DNA of 64,000 bases from Chiridota heheva (lineage: Eukaryota > Echinodermata > Holothuroidea > Apodida > Chiridotidae), in contig JAIGNY010002171.1 in NCBI GenBank assembly GCA_020152595.1, positions 2,648,501 to 2,712,500 of the forward strand. Direction: 5' to 3'. Both the position numbers and the translations under genes were made by a program. Each line of letters opens with the position of its first letter. The first letter of the stretch is position 1. Of the stretch, positions 1-38,554 are shown in pieces. The notes under the pieces are model-generated. The model was not told the DNA's origin. It was given only the letters and a program-made list of their open reading frames with translations, and did no database searches.

Positions 1-780
1 TTATATTGGGAGCATCAAAGAGAACTCTGTACACATTCAGCATTGTGTGTGCAAATTGTAATTAGCCATGTCAAAATGTGCTCTTTATACAGTCTTTTTA
101 CAGAGAAGTGCGTTTAATTCAGAGTGCGAGTGTAAGGCCAGGCTTAAAAAGTTGCTCGTTTGGTGTAACCCTTCTTATTCTGAAAAAGTGGGTTGGTAGG
201 TACAGTAGGCAAAACATAAAAAAAAAAAAAAGGATTGTCTTTTACACTATATGTTGATTTTGGATGGGAGTAAGATCCCTAAACTTGTCAGAATCACACA
301 GTCCACTCTCAAAACCCCATAAGTAGAAACAACATTAGCTAAATTGTTTTAGAATCAATTAGAAAACATGTAAATTATTCAAATCAGTTTAAAGTTTTAT
401 AGCATTTTGAAATCTCCAGCGTCAATATGCAAATTTCTCTGCAAGTATATGATGTATTACAGGGCAACCTTGGTGTTTTCTTTTGTAGATCATTTGTTTT
501 ATAAATGTTTATCATCCTTCCTTGAAGTAGTACAGCAAATTCTGACCATAATATATTGAGTTTTTACCATACCCTTTGTCAAGTTCTAGCAGGAATAGAC
601 TTTCCCATCATTTTCAGTGACTGAGATTTAGGAAAGAAATTAAAAGAATAACAAAACTTTCAAACTGAACACCTGAAATTTAGCTTAAATTAAACATTCA
701 TCATTGATAATCCATAACTGTCAGAAACTAGAAGTGCTATTTTCAAACTTTAAAACCTGATCTGCTCAGATTCTAATACT
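1..780. other. AT-rich, no recognised feature
   Basis: Low-complexity-poor AT-rich sequence. It would be intron if TM9SF4 starts outside the window. No exon matching the N-terminal TM9SF4 lumenal domain was recognised on the + strand. Confidence 0.5.
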
Positions 781-2319
781 TTTTGGTTCCGATGCGATAG
801 CATCAGGAACCTATGCGGTCACGATGGTGTGTGTGTATGCGTGTATGTATGCATGTATGTATGTGTGTTTGTGATGGCCAGCTTGTAAGTGCAATATCTC
901 AAGAACAGTACACTGGATTAACGTCATATGTGGTACACAGATTCATGGTACATAGATGTGCCCTGTTGTTTTTGGTAGTGATATGTGTATTAATGAGTAG
1001 GCAGGGCCTAATGTAAAAATCTTGAAATATTCATATTTTAACAACCTCATGTCTGTTTTGTTTCATATTTGGTATAATTATGATCCTAGCTGGTGTGTAC
1101 ATGTTCATGATGTAAAAACGTTGAATTTCATTAATATGCATAGTGGGCGGGGCTTAACATGATTTAGTTGAAAAGAGCTTGTAAACACAGTATCTCAAGA
1201 ACTATACATGGGATTCAGTTCATACGTGGTACACAGATAGCCCATGGTTTGTAGATGTGCCTAATTGTTTTTGGTGCAGATATCATGCATATTTATGAGT
1301 AGGTAAAAATCTTGAAATGTTCATATCTTTTGCAACCGCATGTTTGTTTTGTTTCATATTTGAGATAGTTATGATCTTAGCTGGTGTGTACATATTCATG
1401 ATGTAAAAATGTTGAAATTCATTAATTTGTATTGTGGGAGAAGCTTAATATGATTTTGCTGAAAAGAGTTTGTGAACACTGTATCTCTAGAATGGTAAAC
1501 TGGATTCATGTCATATTTGGTACACAGATAGCCCATTGTCTTGTCTGTAGATGTACCGTTTTTGGTGGTGATATTATGCATATCGTTCATGATGTAAAAA
1601 TGTTGAATTTCATTAATATGCATAGTGGGTAGGGCTTGATATAATTTTACTGAAAAGAGCTTATAAACACTTTATCTCAAGAACGGTAAACTGGATTCAT
1701 GTCATATTTGGTACACAGATAGCCCATGGTCTGTTGATGTGCCCTGTTTTTGGTGGTGATATCATGCATATGATATAAGTGGAAGGGGCTTAAAGTGAAA
1801 ATTTTGAAAAAGTGATAAATGAGCAACTATGTCCGTTTTGCACCATATTGGGCGTGATAATTTTGTTGGTTGTTGTGTAAATGCTTAAGTTATCAGCATT
1901 ATATGTCATTAATATGCATGGTGGGTGTGGCTTAATGTGAAATTGCTAAATAATGTAAACACCATACCATACCCCATGAATGATATGTCAGATTTATGCT
2001 ATACCAGGTACACAGATTGGTCATGGTCTGTACATATGTTCTAATGTTATGGTAGTGAATATAAATGAGTAGGTGGGGCTTACTGACAAATTCTTGCAAT
2101 AGGATAAATGAGCAATTGTTTTTGCATCATACTTGCTATGATAATGTCAATTATTGTGCAAATTGCTAATGTTGTCAACATTTTCATTGATCTGCATGGT
2201 GGGTGTGGTTTATTACTAAATATCCTGGAACAAATATTTCCTGATATGCAATGACATGACAGTAAGTACAAATTATTACAATTCAATCAGCTTATGAAAA
2301 AGAAGCATCGGAACCACAA
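781..2319. mobile_element. Internally repeated element with terminal inverted repeats
   Basis: The left end TTTTGGTTCCGATGC (781-795) and right end GCATCGGAACCACAA (2305-2319) are inverted repeats matching at 14 of 15 positions. The left end also forms a hairpin: GGTTCCGATGC at 785-795 pairs almost fully with GCATCAGGAACC at 800-811. Between them lie about five diverged copies of a unit near 290 bp, each containing TATCTCAAGAAC, TGGTACACAGAT, GCCCATGGTCTG and GGGCGGGGCTTAAT-like words. No coding capacity is seen, so it would be non-autonomous. No clear target-site duplication was found. A related copy lies at 37254-39680. Confidence 0.7.
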
Positions 2320-3265
2320 AACCTTTTGGTTCTGGTTAAGCAATATGTGTGTATAAACTTTGGGTACAGAAGTTTGTGTTTATACATCATAATATAACCT
2401 TTGCTTACCAAGCCCTGAAAATTCAAAAGGTGTAACATGACAAAGCTTGAACTGATTGATACTGTTATCATGATCTCTAAAGAATTGTTGCCTCTACTCG
2501 TCCGTATACTTTTAAAGTAATCCTTTAATTTGTATGGTGATATGAGTGTGACAGAGATACTGTAGTTGCTTTGTACTCTTCTTTTAAGAATTGATGCAGT
2601 AATAATATACAGACATACCAGTAGCATGCATGGTGGGTCCTAATTTTGTACACTTAATAAATTGGTTTCAATATTTTTATGAAGATTTTTTCTCCTTACA
2701 AACCCTCCATCTCCTCACTATCCTACTCTTACACTATTATTGATTAAAATCCTCTTGGCACATTTGACTTTAATCTTTAACAGTGCCGTTAAACATCAAC
2801 AAACCAAACCATGAACATTTAAAGAAAAAAAAAGTCATTGAAATTTAATGTTTCATTATCGAACCATTGCTTAAAAGAGTACCAAATTCTGTTGGATTTG
2901 GAAACTGCAACTCGCACTAATTTTGCCCGCTGTGTGATAAATATGCCTAATTACCCAGCAGGTGTACCAGGAAAACAAAAATACTGGTCGAAATAAACTT
3001 TTAAGAATAAATAATTATTTTAAAACTGCACAATTAAAGTATGCGGCATCTAATTGGTAAAAGTGGAGTTAAGTTGGTAATTGTAATAATTTTATCAAAA
3101 CTTTGCTAAGGTGAGTGAAATTACATGCTTGACGTAGTGGATGAAATCTGGATATGGCAGTTTGAAATTCTGGTCATTCTCTATACACTAAGCAAGATAA
3201 GTTTGTGAATCAGTTTGTTATTGTCTACTATAACACAGAGTTTTGTTTCTTGTTTAGTATTGCAG
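2320..3265. other. Intron sequence, no recognised feature
   Basis: AT-rich sequence upstream of the first visible TM9SF4 exon. No further exon could be supported. Confidence 0.5.
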
Positions 3266-29416
<26,151 letters not shown>

Positions 29417-30060
29417 CATCCAACAGACGGAGTGGGTTGTGCAAATTCTGTAACATTTCTACTAACTGAAAAGGATTCACACCGTCTGCCAAAAGGAGGC
29501 TTACTGGAGAACTCTCATATGTGAAGATAATACTGACAATTTTGATATAAAACCTGTTTTTATCTGACTTCTTTATAGGTCTTATTTTTCGAAAGGAATT
29601 AACTGCTTTTCATGCTTTCACTCTATGGCAGAACTTATTGAAACAGTTTCTGAATAACGTTGATGAAAGTGTTGCTTTTCCAGAACTGAATTGGTTGTAC
29701 TTTATGAGAGGGCTGGTCTTGACTTTTAAATTGAATATTTATGTATGTATTAGAAAGTTTATAGTAAATATAGTTGCAATGGGTTTATTTGTAAAGATAA
29801 ACCCATGCTGCACTCACATGCTGCAATATCCAAAGAAGTCAATGTCCTCCCTAAAAAGGTGGGGTATCGATTGGGTGGCACTTACATTTATTCATGAGAA
29901 AGAAAGGATCATGTAAATCTTGTATTGAAAGACCATGGCGCATGCTGGCAATTATTTACATGTGATACCTCTCAGCCAACCGATGCACGATCAGCTGCCA
30001 AGTCAGGACTCTTGTTGAAAACCTCTCTGACATGGAAACGCCTCTTTTGCAAGCAGATTA
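29417..30060 (+). other. Probable TM9SF4 3' UTR and downstream flank
   Basis: This is AT-rich sequence after the stop with no protein similarity. I saw no canonical AATAAA in the first several hundred bases, so the polyadenylation site is not placed. A 92-codon open frame at 29638-29916 has no recognisable features. Confidence 0.5.
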
Positions 30061-30345
30061 GGGCATGTATTGGCAATTAAATTGTAACATCTTCAAGTGT
30101 TCCTCTTGCCTGATAAAAGCTGCAAGGAAGAATTTGTTTACAAAAGTTTAAATTTATCAAAGAAAAATTGACCAGTTCAAGCGAAGTTGTGAAACAATGC
30201 ACTGAAAAGAAGTGAGGGTTAGTAGAGGTTATATGGAGGTCAGGGCTGGGCTGGTAACTACGTTTTTAAGGTCGATTTAGAAGTGCGTTAAAATCAGGTC
30301 ATGGGACCAGATTACAAATTAATAGCATGGAAGGTAAGGTATAAC
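30061..30345 (+). repeat. Dispersed repeat, copy A
   Basis: This matches 31090-31345 over about 250 bp: GCTGCAAGG, ACTGAAAAGAAGTGAGGGTT, AGTAGAGGTTATATGGAGGT, CAGGGCTGGGCT and ATTAATAGCATG. It also matches 21040-21430 in inverse. Confidence 0.8.
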
Positions 30346-30369
30346 TTGAAGTAAATATATCTGTTGTGG

Positions 30370-30555
30370 GTAATTGTGGGTAATACATCTGTTGTGGATA
30401 ATACATCTGTTGTGGATAATACATCTGTTGTGATAATACATTTGTTGTGATAATACATCTGTTGTGGATAATACATTTGTCGTGGATAATACATCTGTTG
30501 TGGATAATACATCTGTTGTGAATGATACATCTGTTGTGGATGATACATCTGTGAA
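30370..30555. repeat. 18-bp minisatellite
   Basis: About ten copies of TGTTGTGGATAATACATC. The reverse complement recurs as TTATCCACAACAGAT at 31379-31411. Confidence 0.92.
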
Positions 30556-30559
30556 ACAG

Positions 30560-30605
30560 CAAAAATGAGCACCCTCACTTTTCAGTCTAGTGCTCCTTTA
30601 AGATG
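30560..30605. repeat. MITE-family terminus
   Basis: CACCCTCACTTTTCAGTCTA followed by GTGCTCCTTTAAG matches the end near 31540-31577 and resembles the ends of the element at 32447-33107. Confidence 0.6.
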
Positions 30606-31089
30606 CAGCCTGTTTAATTTTCCTCAAAAATGTACAAAACATATTACAACTTGCTTTTATATCACTATAAACACTACATACTATACATGATGCGATTAGA
30701 AACTGAAATTGGGTAAATAGAGAAAATAAGAAGCAATTTACTGCCCATTTTAATGTTTCATCTCAAGAGGGAAACTGGAAGATGTTACAAATCAATTGTA
30801 TGAGGCTAGGTTCTCCTCGTGGAAGGGCGGGGCCAAGGGCGAAAAACACTGAAACCCAGGGGCAAGAGGTCCACTTTACAGGCACACTTATTGCTCTAGG
30901 GCATAAAAACACCCGCCGCGAGAATGGGATTCTTTGAACTAGCCATCTGCTTTGTACGGATGGAGACAAAAACACTCTATCCTAAGTGTAGGTTAAATGG
31001 GAAAGTCCTGTGAGTCGGACCAAAAAAATCCCTGACCCATGGCTACCTTGTCTTACCTCAGAAGACTTGAAAAGGCAAATGGAATAAGG

Positions 31090-31345
31090 CCGAATAGCAT
31101 AAAAACCTGCCTTGTAGAAGCTGCAAGGGAGAAAATTGTTAGCAAATGGTTAAACTTATCAAAGAAAATTTGACCAGCTCCAGCGATGTTGTGATAAGAA
31201 CACACTGAAAAGAAGTGAGGGTTAGTAGAGGTTATATGGAGGTCAGGGCTGGGCTGATAACTATGTTTTAAGGTCGGTTAGAAGTGGTTAGAATCAGGTA
31301 TGTGACCAGATTGCATATTAATAGCATGTAAGGTAAGTATAACTC
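31090..31345 (+). repeat. Dispersed repeat, copy B
   Basis: Second copy of the 30061-30345 repeat about 1 kb downstream, same orientation, with 31000-31090 also matching the inverse copy at 21360-21430. Confidence 0.8.
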
Positions 31346-31539
31346 TCGTGAATATCCCCGCTACGCTTTGCGGGGTAAATTATCCACAACAGATATATTA
31401 TCCACAACAGATCAATAAACTTCATGCCTCCATAGCCCACAGACGACTTGAGGACAAAGGTCGCTTGAATATTCATATCAATCAGAGAATTGCTATACCA
31501 TTGCATGCTAGATAAGCTTTTAAATTTTGGGGGAACTCC

Positions 31540-31577
31540 CTTAAAATAGGCCCTCTCTTTTCGGTCTAGATAGTGCT
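31540..31577. repeat. MITE-family terminus
   Basis: GGCCCTCTCTTTTCGGTCTA then GATAGTGCTCCTTTAA, in the same orientation as 30560-30605. Confidence 0.55.
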
Positions 31578-31579
31578 CC

Positions 31580-32446
31580 TTTAAATAAAGTGATATTCTT
31601 TTCCTGTACGGTGGAAATTAATACGAAGCACTTGGAAATGAGTTTTGTACAATATATGAAAAAAGCTGGCTACTAATTTTTTGTAGCTTTTCTGGAAGAC
31701 GTTATTTTGTTCAGTACATATAGTATATTTTAATATTAATATATTCATAGCTAGCTACTCAAAAAAATATTTCAGGAATGATTCGTGATGTACCACTCGT
31801 GGTTTTTACTGTGATTGGAAATTTTCTGTGGTTGGGCCCTTAATGTCATTTCTATTTTTTGTATCTTTCCTTTTGCCTCAAAAGAGAGACAAGTTTAGGC
31901 CTGTTTTGTGGCTTTTATACTTTTGTTTGCAATGAAGTGAAAAAATTGTCTTTATTTTCACTAACTCAAGTAACTGACTTATCCATGTAATAGATTATTA
32001 TTATAAATGGCACAGAATATCACATTTATGTAAATTAAACACAACAAAAAATTACTAGAAGGGGGCAGTTGAACTTAGGTAAATTTTCCACAAAACAGCA
32101 TTACTCTAATCAACAAATAGTTGAGAAAAAACGTCATCAAAGACTGAATTTTAGGTTCTAGATTTTAATTTCATGAAGATTGTGTACTTTTTAAGCCAAT
32201 ACACAGTAAACTTTGTATCTATCCAAAATTCTTTTAAAATAAAAATGTTAACTTTAATGTGGACAGCTATAACTGCTGTTTGCAAACAGATGTTGAAAAT
32301 AGTATTTGTCGTGCTTGTTGGACACACTGCACTGAATTGTTACTTCAGTACATTATATGGATGGATTATTAGTTGTCTAGCAGACATGTACTTCATGAAG
32401 GTGATTTCCCTGTCAAGTTTGTAATTGCCCTAGATTTGTGGAGCCT
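31580..32446. other. Intergenic, nothing recognised
   Basis: AT-rich sequence. An 83-codon + frame at 32173-32424 has no recognisable domain. Confidence 0.5.
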
Positions 32447-33107
32447 CTTAAAGAAACACTCGGCCGAAAAGTGAGGGCGTACTTCATTGGAGTTTCCAAA
32501 ATAATCCAATGCATGTCTTGTATAGGCTATATGTACATTAACAATCAACAGCCTCTCTGTATTTGAATATTCATATATTTGCTGCACTGCCAATCATGCA
32601 TAGACCTAGGTGTGTGCACAGGAAGTTTATTTTGGCATTTTTCATGGTTGGAACGCATTTTTCAATGGATATTTGGTCATAATTCAGATTAGTTCTTACG
32701 TCAACTCTTACTTGTATCGTTCAGGCAAGTGTAACATTTGGGCATGATATTTTGAAAAGGGGTTATTATTACACTAACGTTACAGTCCATTATTCATAGT
32801 CATACATTGTTATAGTAATAGCCACAGGTCCACAGCCTCCTAGGCCCTCCTAAGCCTAGACTACTTTATCTGCTAAAAATATCAATCTTTAAGTTTAACG
32901 TAGGCCTAATAATTTTGTCACTTATATCTACCATACCTAATGTGTGCAAAGTTACAATGATGAGCGTTCGAGAGCACTCAGCAAACTTTCATTGAGAATA
33001 AATCCATGAAAAACTGGATTCTAGATTTGATTGGATGTGGACAAAATGCCCGGACAAATTACCACAAAAAAGACGCCCTCACTTTTGGGTTGAGAATTCC
33101 TTTAAGT
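32447..33107. mobile_element. MITE-like element with about 34-bp inverted ends
   Basis: The left end includes CGAAAAGTGAGGGCGT and the right end ACGCCCTCACTTTTGG; beyond these, CTTAAAG and CTTTAAG face each other at the tips. About 27 of 34 positions pair. No coding content and no clear target duplication. The same ends occur at 30560-30605 and 31540-31577. Confidence 0.7.
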
Positions 33108-35690
33108 CTTCAACAAATATTTGAAAGGTGTATCTCGCACTGTGTGAGAGAATAACATGTAACTGAGCGTTTCAGGGCAGTGAGGCTCTTCGCATTATGA
33201 CTTATGCTAACCCTGAAATGCCTAAGCCTCACATTTAGAATCTGTATTTTGGGGAAATTTTTTAGATAATGCTTACTTTTAGATGCTTTTTTTCCACATC
33301 CTTTCCTTTGCTATCATTACAAGTATGTGTTAACTGAAAGGTAGTAATTGAACTGCACAATGGCTTACACAATTTTACACTGGAATTTGCAAATTTATGC
33401 AAAACTGCCTAACTTTGTGTTGATAAACTTTCTTGTGGTAAGCAGTTGTGGCAGTTATGATAGAATTTATGAAATATTGATGAAAAGTCTTTTAATGAAA
33501 CCACTCACGATGTTTGTGGAACAATTGGAATTTGCAAATAAGTTTATGTCACATTTTGACCTATATCATGATGACCCATTATTATCAATTTTTACATTGT
33601 GGGAAAGTTATAACCTGAAAATAAGATTTTCTTGTTTGTAGCCTCTTGAAATGTTGAAAATCAATTGTATGATATTTATAAGGTTGTTTATTTTATTTTG
33701 CATTTTAATTAGTATGCAAATTACCTCAAAATAAGGAATGTAATAAGATATGAGAATGATTTCATGGTTGGGAAAATGCAAATATCATCTCAACTTTGAC
33801 TCATTTTCTTAGAAAAAGAGTTTTATGATCCAGATAAACTTTTCATTCTGAAAAGTATATATATTCTCACCCAAGATGGTCAATTTATTTGTAAAATAAG
33901 TAAAATATACTCCCATTTATTTACTGTAGAAATGTATGAAATGCTGTGTATGGTCATGATTTCGTGCAACAGGTATAGGAGATTTACACGTACTAGTCAA
34001 CAAACTTGAAAGTAATACAAAAAAAACCTACTGATTCACTTTTACCTGAGACTGCCTCTGACAGTGTTCACCTCTTTCAAACTGTTTTGTCATATATCCT
34101 ACATGTAGATCTTCATTTACGTACTTTACATGATTTTCTTAGTAAAAATTGTGGATCTTCACAAAGTTGCGTATGTTCAGAAAGTTGCAATGGTATTTTT
34201 TTTTTGAGGGGCTATGCATCAACATAGTAGCTCATTTGAAAGCTGGCTTCAAGGACTATAAGACGGTGAAAAAGCATTCCGTTCTGATTTTTCATTCAAG
34301 AGCTAGATTTTGTCAAAAATGTTGCTTCAAAATGGACCAAAAATGGTAAATAACAGTGTAAAATGCCCAAATTTTTTAAATTTGAGATAGGTTTTGGTGA
34401 AATTAAGTTGATTAGAATTACAGAATTTGATATCACGAATGTCGATGCAGTATTTAAGGGTATGTTGCAGTTTTCATTTATAGTTTGCTAGCACTGGCAA
34501 AAACCTTATTTGTGTTTTTGCAAATCTGTAAATTGATTTTGAGACTGATAGCTTATAAATGTTGCTTTTGATACAGCTGTTTATTGATAGCTGTTGAAGC
34601 AACCTATGGGATACTTTTTGCCTGTGTAGTTTTACTGACTACATATGAGTTACTGTGGTACGTTAAGTTATACATAATAGTTTCAACTTGTACTGCTTAT
34701 GAAATAGGCAGAAAGACGGTGATAGGGTGTTTAAGTTTAGGTCTTGATGAGGTAATGCTATACAATCATCAGATTATCATGTGGCATGTCATGTGACATT
34801 GGATTTTTCACAATAGTGGAGTAATCAAGGGACAGATATTGATGTCAGGGTGACATGATTTGATTGGTTGTATTAAAACAGGATGGTCATGTGACCGCAC
34901 ATGTGGTCATGATATGATATTGGGGCTAACTGTACTGTGGTTGATTATGTGAAAGATTATCATTGCCCCTTGTTATTCTTTTACATATTATATCACTCAA
35001 GGTCATTTCATTAAGTCTTGGTTCTTAATTCTTGTGCGGAGTGTGGATTTAGGTTCCATTAAATTCAAATGAATTTGAATTTCTGTTTATTTCCACGGTC
35101 TCACATCTACATGATAAACTTCATATGGAGAGAGCTGTATATATTTTTATATGAATTTTAAGATAGTAGATCTCTTGTCAGGAGCACACTTTCTTGTAGA
35201 ACAGCTTTACAAGTTAACCCATTTGTGATTGGTCAATTCAGTGCTCATTTACTGGTTACTGAGCAGTGAAATATTAATCATTTGATTTATTGTAGATGTT
35301 TATGTAGATAAAACTTTGCTATTTATTGTATGTGAATGTTTATTTTCTGCCTAATTAGGGACTTGGATGTTCGTTCCATTTGGTGCATATATACTCTCCA
35401 ATATCCTGAAAAAAGTAATTAGATTCTTTTTTGCAAACACTCGTTTTAGATTTTCAAAGCATCTTGTTTCATTTTGGGTTCCAATTTGTTCCAAATAGAA
35501 GGGTGCAGCCAAACTTAATTTTAGTTGGGGCTAGGAGAAGGAGTGGTGTCGGAAATAAAATAATCTTTTCAGTCTCAAAGGCTGGCTTTAATTTTCGTTG
35601 GGGCCAGGGGAAGGAGTGATGTTGAAAATAACATAATCTTTTCAGTCTCAAAAGGCAGACTTCCAAATTGAAACAGGGATCTTTCCACAA
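33108..35690. other. Intergenic, nothing recognised
   Basis: About 2.6 kb of AT-rich sequence. Open frames of 60-97 codons show no domain, signal peptide or conserved motif that I recognise. The 35520-35660 part has two copies of TTGGGGC(T/C)AGG(A/G)GAAGGAGTG. Confidence 0.5.
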
Positions 35691-35691
35691 T

Positions 35692-35799
35692 TTAACCTTT
35701 ACTCTACCAGCACTTTCTGAAAATGCGCCCGGGAGGCGGAGTCTAACACAGGGCACCCAAAACGGCGATAATATTGCCGCGTGGTAAAGTAAGGGTTAA
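35692..35799. mobile_element. Short MITE copy 1
   Basis: TTAACCTTTACTCTACCA at the left faces TGGTAAAGTAAGGGTTAA at the right as inverted ends. The body has GGGAGGCGGAGTC and GGGCACCCAAAAC. Confidence 0.7.
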
Positions 35800-35891
35800 T
35801 CATTGGTTAATTATTGAAGGGTCCTCTTCTGAGCAGCAAAGTCGGGCTCGTTCCGCTTTAGTGAGCAAGTTGGCGCACTTGTTGTGAGTTG

Positions 35892-35999
35892 AATAATCCT
35901 TACTCTACCAGCACTTTTTTGAAAATGCACCTGGGAGGCGGAGTCAAAGACTGGGCACCCAAAACTGTGATATCGCCACGTGTTAAGAGGAAGGGTTAA
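35892..35999. mobile_element. Short MITE copy 2
   Basis: Direct second copy about 200 bp from copy 1: TAATCCTTACTCTACCAGCA, GGGAGGCGGAGTC, GGGCACCCAAAAC, then GAAGGGTTAA. It is more diverged at its right end. Confidence 0.7.
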
Positions 36000-36494
36000 G
36001 GGTCATACGTTTCTCACAGACCTGATCATCCCTAAGTATTTAGGATATTCTTCAAGGGGTCAGGGTATATGACCCTCCCTTGGCAAAAAACTTGGCAAAA
36101 AACTTGTTTAGTAGTAAAGGTTAAATATCATGGGTTAAAAGGAAGTTTGTACTGCAATGCTCTGACATTCCTTCAGACTGTTAGGAATATCTAGAGAACT
36201 CATGCTACTGGTAATGGTTTCATAGATAGTTGTTTAGGGAACAAAGGAAATGATTATCGATGAAATGTGGCCATAATTCACTGTTTATTACTACTATCTT
36301 AAATTTTGATTGTGCTTGTGGGCAAGAAATGAATAATTTCTCAGATAAAATTTCTTCTGCTATTTGCATTTGAGTTGTGTAAATTCATGAATAAAGTTCC
36401 CTCAACCATATTTTTATGCTGTTTTTGCCTTTAACACTCTCAACCCATATTTGATAATTTTGTCATTGTAGTGTACAGATTTAAACTTGATAGA

Positions 36495-36570
36495 TACATG
36501 TCAGGGACCTGTTGATTCTTTTGAGATTTTTAGGAACAGTTTTTAGTTCTGATGCTATCCAGGCGTGCAT
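36495..36570. repeat. Diverged copy of the internally repeated element's left end
   Basis: GATACATGTCAG, CTGTTGATTCTTTTGA and TTCTGATGCTATCCAGG parallel 37205-37278, where the full element begins. Confidence 0.65.
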
Positions 36571-38247
36571 GTGTGTGTGTCACACAATATACATCACAAA
36601 ATGCCCCAAATTTTTCGGCTTCTGGTAGGAAAAATATCCCTAAGTAGTCGCTTGTACCATATGTTTTAATGGGGCAAATAATTATGTTCCGTGCTACCTT
36701 GATTGCATTATATGAACTTTAAAAGTTAGGATAGAAAACTAGCCCATAGATTATGACCCACTTACGGAATATGAAGGATAAGAGGGCTAGTCAGAGGGTT
36801 GTTAAGATGAAGAAAAGTTTGATAAAGATCACATACCTTGGATTAGATAGTTGTGGTCCCTGTTCGTGGCTTCGAAGTTGGTATTTCGGTACTCTTAAGC
36901 TTTGGTCGTTGGTGCGCTGGTCATCTTGTTCGTATAAGTGTGTATAGATGTATTCGCATGAATATTAATGAAGTGTCAGAACTAATTGTTTGTTTACACC
37001 TCGCAAGTGAATCGCCTTCTGCAGGAAGTATGGGATTATTTAATAGAACCAGCTAATACTCGTCCGTTGGAGGCGCGGGGTGACGTAATGGGATGAGGAC
37101 CACGCCTGGCCTCTTGTAAGCTTGATTGTATGTGGATTGGTGTGTTGTGGTAGGTTGTACGAGCTGAACTTTAAGGGGAGTGTTAGGTGTGATCCATTGT
37201 TGATGGATACATGTCAGAGATCTGTTGATTCTTTTGACATTTTCAAGAATAGTTTTTGGGTCCGATGCTATCAGGAACCTGTCTGGTCCACTTGTTGTGT
37301 GTGTGGGTGTGTGTATTATGTGGGTAAACATGTTTCGCATGTTTACACGCCTTCAAAGCGATGACACATACACAACCGATAACATCCTTGGTTGTTCTAA
37401 AATGGCTGTTTTCAAAAGTTGTATGACTTCAACACTACTTGGCTCAGTTTTCCTAGCATTTCGGAACATGTCACCTGGTAGATATAGGATAGGTTAAAAA
37501 TATGTGTGTAACCTATTTTGCTAATACCGCTATCCCATGTGTGTTGTAAATTTGTCAGATCACCACTCATGTGAATAATTGACCACCAGGTATATAGGAT
37601 TAGGACACGTCATTAGTTGTAGGATCTAAACATGTATGAGTGTTTGTGTGTGTGTTACGCCTAGCTTTTTTTTTGTAAACACGATATCTCAAGAATGGTA
37701 CATTGGATTTATATCATATGTGGTACCATGGTCCAAAGATGTGCTGTATTGTTTTTGGTGCTGATGTCATACATATTTATAAGTGGGTGGGCTTACTGTA
37801 AAAATATTGAAATGCTCATATTTCAACAACCACTAGTCTGTTTTGTTTCATACATGGTATAGTAATGTTGTTAGCTAGTGTCCACATGGAATAAAAACGT
37901 TGAATCTCATTAATATGCATAGTGGGTGTGACTTAATGTCGTTTTGCCTAATAGGAGCTTGTAAACATGAAATCTCAAGAATGACACGTTGTGTTTGTTA
38001 TATGTGGTACACAGGTAGCCCATGGTCTGCAGATTTGCTCTTATTGTTTTTGGTGGTGATTTCATGCATATTATGAGTGGGCGGGGCTTGATGCAGAAAA
38101 TTTAGAACATATTTCAAGAACCGCTTGTTTGTTTTGTTTCATATTTGGTAGTGTTGTTGGCTAGTGTGTACATGTTTATGGTATAACAACATTGAATTTC
38201 ATCAGTATACATAATGGGCGGGGCTTAATATGATTTTGCTGAAAATG

Positions 38248-38554
38248 TTCAATGTTCAAAATAATTTTTAAAGCGCCATTATCCACAAGTGAATTATGTT
38301 CATATAAGAAAATGCTTCTGCATAGAAATGAGTCTTGAACCTTCATTTAAAAACATTGACAGCAGCAAGTTGAGTGGCAAGGAATTCCATAAAGTGGGTG
38401 CAGCACATGTGAGTGAGCGATGACCAAAAGATTGAACTTTCTATTTTGGTGTGTTAAGAAGACACTTGTTCCATGAATGCAGATGTCGTGAAGATTGATT
38501 GAAGTGAATGAGATCAGCCAGATATTTAGGTGCAAGTCCATGGTTAGATTGTAT
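38248..38554 (-). pseudogene. L2/CR1-like LINE 3' end inserted in repeat unit
   Basis: The reverse complement matches 26570-26880: TGGACTTGCACCTAAATATC, TCACTCACATGTGCTGCACC and the terminal AATTATTTTGAACATT. The flanking unit reads GATTTTGCTGAAAA before it and AGAGCTTGTAAACACG after it, the uninterrupted form seen elsewhere in the array, so the insertion point is exact. Confidence 0.85.

Noticed and set aside
781..1020. Small + strand gene at 813-1016
   Set aside because: Its first half translates a TG-rich microsatellite (GTGTATGTATGCATG) and the rest is the ~290-bp repeat unit.
33348..33641. 97-codon + strand frame downstream of TM9SF4
   Set aside because: No conserved motif, no splice context and composition like the surrounding AT-rich sequence; length is within chance expectation.
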